From Acidimicrobiia bacterium (GTDB taxonomy: Bacteria > Actinomycetota > Acidimicrobiia > Acidimicrobiales > Bin134), in assembly GCA_022822905.1 (NCBI GenBank), contig JAJDYE010000016.1, forward strand, positions 1 through 64,000: 64,000 bases of DNA, read 5' to 3'. A program made the position numbers and the translations under genes. Position 1 is the first letter of the stretch. Each line of letters begins with the position of its first letter. Shown here in pieces: positions 60,835 to 64,000 of this stretch. The notes below the pieces were generated by a model. The model was not told the DNA's origin and searched no databases. It saw only the letters and a list, made by a program, of their open reading frames with translations.

Positions 60835-62208
60835 ATGAGAATCAAGTCAAGACTGTTCGCGCTCATCACCGTGTTGTTCGCGATGGCCCTGGTGGCCGCC
60901 GCTTGCGGCAACGACGACGATGACGCACCGGCAGCATCCACGCCTGCCCCAGCGGCGGCTACTGAAGCGCCCATGGCCACGGAAGAGCCGATGGAGGAAG
61001 AAGACGACATGCCCCTGGCCGGGACTGTGGTCAATATTCTCGGCCCAGAAACCGGACCAGAAGCCGAAGGCTTCTTGGCAGGCTTCGAGCCGTTCGAGGC
61101 TCGCACCGGCATCGAAGTGCAGTATTCCGGCACCAGGGACGCCACCACCGAGCTGAACTTGGCTCTGGAAGGCGGCAACCCGCCCGACATCGTGATCATC
61201 CCCCAGCCGGGACGCATCATTCAGTTCGGTGAGTCTGGCGATGCCGTGGCCCTGCCGCAGTCGCTGCTCGACAACATCGGCGGAGCGTATGACCCGTTCT
61301 GGTTCGACCTGGCCACCACCGGCGGACAGGTGTACGGCGTGCCCAACAAGGGCGACGTGAAGAGCCTGGTTTGGTACAGCCCGCCACTGTTTGCCGAGAA
61401 CGGCTACGAGATTCCCAGCACCTGGGCCGAGCTTGAGGCGCTGACCGACCAGATCAAGGCTGACGGCCTCACCCCCTGGTGCATCGGCATTGGTTCGGGC
61501 GACGCCACGGGCTGGGTGTTCACCGACTGGATGGAGGACATGATGCTCCGCCTCCAGGGTCCCGACGTCTATGACCAGTGGGTGTCCCATGAGATTCCGT
61601 TCAACGATCCTCGGGTGGTCGAAGTGGCCGAGTTCGTGGGCGACATCTGGTTCGAAGAGGGCAATGTGCTCGGCGGACGCGACCTGATCGCGGCCACCGG
61701 CTTCAAAGAGTCATCCCTGCCGATCGCCGACGGCGACTGCGTGCTGCACCGCCAAGCCAGCTTCGCCGGCGCCTTCTACACCGAAATCGGCGCTTCGCTC
61801 GGCCCCAACGGTGACATCAACGTGTTCTACCTGCCGACGGTCAGCGACGAATTCGGCACCGTCGTGCTTGGTGCGGGCACCCACGCGGTGGCCTTCACCG
61901 ACAAGCCCGAGACCCTGGCGGTGATGGAGTACATCGGCACCGCCGAATACGCCAATGCCCGGATCATGGCTGACAAGGGCGGATTCCTGTCGCCCAACCG
62001 CGAGCACGACACCTCGCTGTACAGCTCGGACTTCGACCGCGGCCTGGCCGACATCCTGGTGAGCGCCGACCCGTTCCGGTTCGACGCTTCCGACCTCATG
62101 CCCGGTGAAGTTGGCGCCGGCGAGTTCTGGCGCTCCGGTACCGACTACGTGTCGGGTTCAAAGACCGCCCAAGAGTTCGCTGACGACACCGAGAACGCGT
62201 GGCCGTAG
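60835..62208 (+). CDS. Sugar ABC transporter substrate-binding lipoprotein
   Basis: 457 aa from ATG 60835 with SD GGAGGGA; an earlier in-frame start lacks this. Signal peptide and lipobox ALVAAAC, an acidic/Ala-rich linker, then an extracellular solute-binding protein family 1 domain (VVNILGPETG, NPPDIVIIPQPGRI, TPWCIGIGSGDATGWVFTDW). The last motif resembles alpha-glucoside-binding proteins (AglE-like). A large hairpin separates it from the permease gene. Confidence 0.85.
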   Translation: MRIKSRLFALITVLFAMALVAAACGNDDDDAPAASTPAPAAATEAPMATEEPMEEEDDMPLAGTVVNILGPETGPEAEGFLAGFEPFEARTGIEVQYSGTRDATTELNLALEGGNPPDIVIIPQPGRIIQFGESGDAVALPQSLLDNIGGAYDPFWFDLATTGGQVYGVPNKGDVKSLVWYSPPLFAENGYEIPSTWAELEALTDQIKADGLTPWCIGIGSGDATGWVFTDWMEDMMLRLQGPDVYDQWVSHEIPFNDPRVVEVAEFVGDIWFEEGNVLGGRDLIAATGFKESSLPIADGDCVLHRQASFAGAFYTEIGASLGPNGDINVFYLPTVSDEFGTVVLGAGTHAVAFTDKPETLAVMEYIGTAEYANARIMADKGGFLSPNREHDTSLYSSDFDRGLADILVSADPFRFDASDLMPGEVGAGEFWRSGTDYVSGSKTAQEFADDTENAWP

Positions 62209-62252
62209 GCGAACGCCGACAGACCAGTCGCTAGCGACTGGCCAACTCTGAC

Positions 62253-62284
62253 CGTGGCCGGGGGCGTTTTGGCCCCCGGCCACG
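62253..62284 (+). terminator. Strong hairpin between binding-protein and permease genes
   Basis: CGTGGCCGGGGGC (62253-62265), loop GTTTTG, GCCCCCGGCCACG (62272-62284): a perfect 13-bp stem without a T-tract. In ABC operons such intercistronic hairpins often stabilise the upstream mRNA or cut read-through so that more binding protein than permease is made. Confidence 0.65.
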
Positions 62285-62331
62285 TCGCGTTCACGCGGCG
62301 ACGAATAGCCAGCGCGTAGGGTAAGGACGTC

Positions 62332-63957
62332 ATGGGCCAGATCGTCACCATGCTCATCAGCGTCGCCGGGGCTCTGGCCGTGACCGCGGTGCTGTTCATC
62401 GGCGCCGACCGAACCGTCGATTCGGCCCTCAACCGGTGGGCTGCATTCACGGCCAGCATCGGCGGAGTGCTCGGCCTCATAGCCGGATCTGTGCTTCAGC
62501 ACAACGGATGGGTGCCCCGAGGTCCAGGCCTCGGAGGCCCGTTTGACGACGGGTGGCTGGCAATCGTCATCGGTGGGCTCGTCGGCGCAGCCCTGGGCTC
62601 CGCTGGCGGGCGCGCACTGGTCCCGGTGCTGGATCGGCGCATCCGCATAGAGGCCCGGCTGAGACCCTGGGTCTTCGTGGGCCCGGCCCTGCTGTTTGTC
62701 ACCGGTGGGCTGGTCATTCCCGGATTTCGGACCATGTGGCTGTCGTTCAAAAATGGGTCGAGAGGCCGCGAACCCGGCTTCACCATCCAGCACTACGAGG
62801 AGATCTTCACCGATGACACTTTCTTCTCTATCGACGGATGGGTTTCGATTTTCACCAGCCGCCTGTTCATCATCGGCTTGGCCGCCGCCGCGGTCGCAGT
62901 AGTGGCCGCTTGGGCCAGCGCATCACGCATCGTCGGCGGACCGCTACGGGTCAAGGTGGCCCGACGCACCATGAAGGTGCTGGGCCTTGCGGCCGCCATC
63001 GTTGGGATGGCCACCCTGGCCAGCTTCGTGGAGTCACTGGTCCGCGAGCCAAACCGGTCGGAGATCGTGGATGTACTCACGGTGATGGTGTCGAGCCGGG
63101 TCACTCTGGTGATCGTCGCTGCGGTGGCCGCTGTTGTCGTGGGAGGCTGGCTCTGGGCCCGGTTGCGCAGCGGTGATGTGGAGATGGACTGGGGGTCGCC
63201 GACCTCATCCACGATGCTGGTCCTTGCCATCGGTCTAGGCATTTTCGGCGCGCTGTCCACTCTGCAAGGTGTGGTGTGGAACAACATCTGGTGGGTGGTC
63301 ACCGTGGCCGGGCTGTCCACCGTGCTGGGGCTGTTGCTGGCCATACTGGCTGAGCGGGCTCGGGGCGAGCGGGTGGCCAAGACCTTGATCTTCATGCCCA
63401 TGGCCATCTCTATGGTGGGCGCCGCGGTGATCTGGGACTTCATCTACGAGGTGCAGCCAACCGGCAACCAGACCGGGCTGCTCAACGCCATCCTCCAGGG
63501 AATCGGATTCCAACCCCGCGGATTCTTCATCAACTCGTCGATGATCCCGTGGAACAACTTCTGGATCATGTTCATCATGGTGTGGATCCAGACCGGGTTC
63601 GCCATGGTCGTTTTGTCGGCCGCCATCCGAGCGGTTCCCGAGGAACTCACCGAGGCGGCCCGGGTGGACGGGGCCAACGAGGTCCAGGTCTTTTGGCGGG
63701 TGATCGTCCCCCAGATCCGTCCCACCATCATCGTCGTGACCACCACGCTGATGGTGATCGTCACCAAGGTCTTCGACCTGGTAAAGGCCACCACCAACGG
63801 GGCGAACCGAACCAATGTGCTGGCCAACGAGATGTTCGACCAGCTCCGAGACCGCAACTTCACCTCCAGCAGCGCGTTCGCCGTGGTGCTGCTGGCCCTG
63901 GTGCTGCCGGTGATGATCTACAACATCCGCCGACTCCAATCGGAGCTGAAATCATGA
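62332..63957 (+). CDS. Sugar ABC transporter permease (MalF/AglF-like), enlarged N-terminus
   Basis: 541 aa, well above the usual 290-330. The last 300 residues hold the MalF-type core with the EAA loop EELTEAARVDGANEVQVFWR and IVPQIRPTIIVVTTTLMVI. The first 240 residues add several hydrophobic helices and loops (LISVAGALAVTAVLFIGAD; VVAAWASASRIVGG; VTLVIVAAVAAVVVGGWLW). It partners the binding protein at 60835 and a second permease that starts at 63992. Confidence 0.83.
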   Translation: MGQIVTMLISVAGALAVTAVLFIGADRTVDSALNRWAAFTASIGGVLGLIAGSVLQHNGWVPRGPGLGGPFDDGWLAIVIGGLVGAALGSAGGRALVPVLDRRIRIEARLRPWVFVGPALLFVTGGLVIPGFRTMWLSFKNGSRGREPGFTIQHYEEIFTDDTFFSIDGWVSIFTSRLFIIGLAAAAVAVVAAWASASRIVGGPLRVKVARRTMKVLGLAAAIVGMATLASFVESLVREPNRSEIVDVLTVMVSSRVTLVIVAAVAAVVVGGWLWARLRSGDVEMDWGSPTSSTMLVLAIGLGIFGALSTLQGVVWNNIWWVVTVAGLSTVLGLLLAILAERARGERVAKTLIFMPMAISMVGAAVIWDFIYEVQPTGNQTGLLNAILQGIGFQPRGFFINSSMIPWNNFWIMFIMVWIQTGFAMVVLSAAIRAVPEELTEAARVDGANEVQVFWRVIVPQIRPTIIVVTTTLMVIVTKVFDLVKATTNGANRTNVLANEMFDQLRDRNFTSSSAFAVVLLALVLPVMIYNIRRLQSELKS

Positions 63958-63991
63958 TCTGCGAGGCCACGCCTTGGCAGGGGGATCTGAA

Positions 63992-64000
63992 ATGAGCTCG
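63992..64000 (+). CDS. Start of the next gene, probably the second sugar permease
   Basis: ATG AGC TCG at the window edge, with CAGGGGGAT upstream as SD. Position right after a MalF-like permease suggests a MalG-like partner, but only three codons are visible. Confidence 0.35.

Overview
The window is high-GC bacterial DNA with densely packed genes, many 4-bp stop/start overlaps and frequent GTG starts. It most likely comes from an actinobacterium. Supporting evidence is a mycothione reductase gene (12149-13507), an F420-type LLM oxidoreductase (28484-29368) and the actinobacterial block pgsA-gcvH-garA-merR-bfn-merR (48365-44450), which resembles Mycobacterium tuberculosis Rv1822-Rv1830. The many acyl-CoA ligases, CoA transferases, SDRs and SnoaL-like proteins, together with branched-chain amino-acid type ABC transport, suggest class Acidimicrobiia. 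That class assignment is inference.

Layout. 0-4.4 kb: 3' part of a giant FN3-repeat surface protein that begins before the window. 4.4-9.2 kb: a scrapyard of IS110, IS3 and IS30 fragments, one intact DUF4143 ATPase, a hipBA toxin-antitoxin pair with twin operators, and two reciprocally broken copies of an ATPase-esterase segment. 9.2-19.1 kb: catabolic and redox genes (esterase, 2-hydroxyacid dehydrogenase, SDR, mycothione reductase, TauD-type dioxygenase, two acyl-CoA ligases, CaiB-type CoA transferase). 19.1-23.7 kb: vapBC and an SbcD/SbcC-like pair. 23.7-34.3 kb: acyl-CoA ligase, SDR, a HicAB-like pair coupled to aroC, enoyl-CoA hydratase, LLM oxidoreductase, a TrpC-like protein, a split MaoC hydratase operon and an aldo-keto reductase. 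34.3-41.3 kb: a branched-chain amino-acid type ABC system in which permeases and ATPase are fused, and the second ATPase is fused to an MFS transporter. 41.4-43.0 kb: two tandem thioredoxin-like lipoprotein genes, each with an in-frame TGA in the redox motif followed by a matching hairpin; these are probable selenoproteins. 43.0-52.2 kb: glycine cleavage genes, the garA/ftsR-type regulatory block, hpt, pgsA, a HIT protein, a DUF2079 membrane protein, a D-aminoacylase-like amidohydrolase and tRNA-Pro. 52.2-60.4 kb: a probable defence island behind the tRNA, with a short-repeat protein, a DUF4143 ATPase coupled to a 1382-aa NACHT-like ATPase ending in a PD-(D/E)XK nuclease, and a type II restriction-modification pair. 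60.5-64 kb: a small zinc-ribbon membrane protein and a sugar ABC transporter that runs off the end.

Two features recur across the window. Many genes have a TAnnnT hexamer ending exactly 6 or 7 nt before the start codon, as expected for leaderless mRNAs. Several gene products are fusions or coupled pairs. The leading candidates for undescribed biology are the tandem UxxC selenoproteins, the DUF4143 plus NACHT-nuclease operon, and the MFS-LivF fusion.
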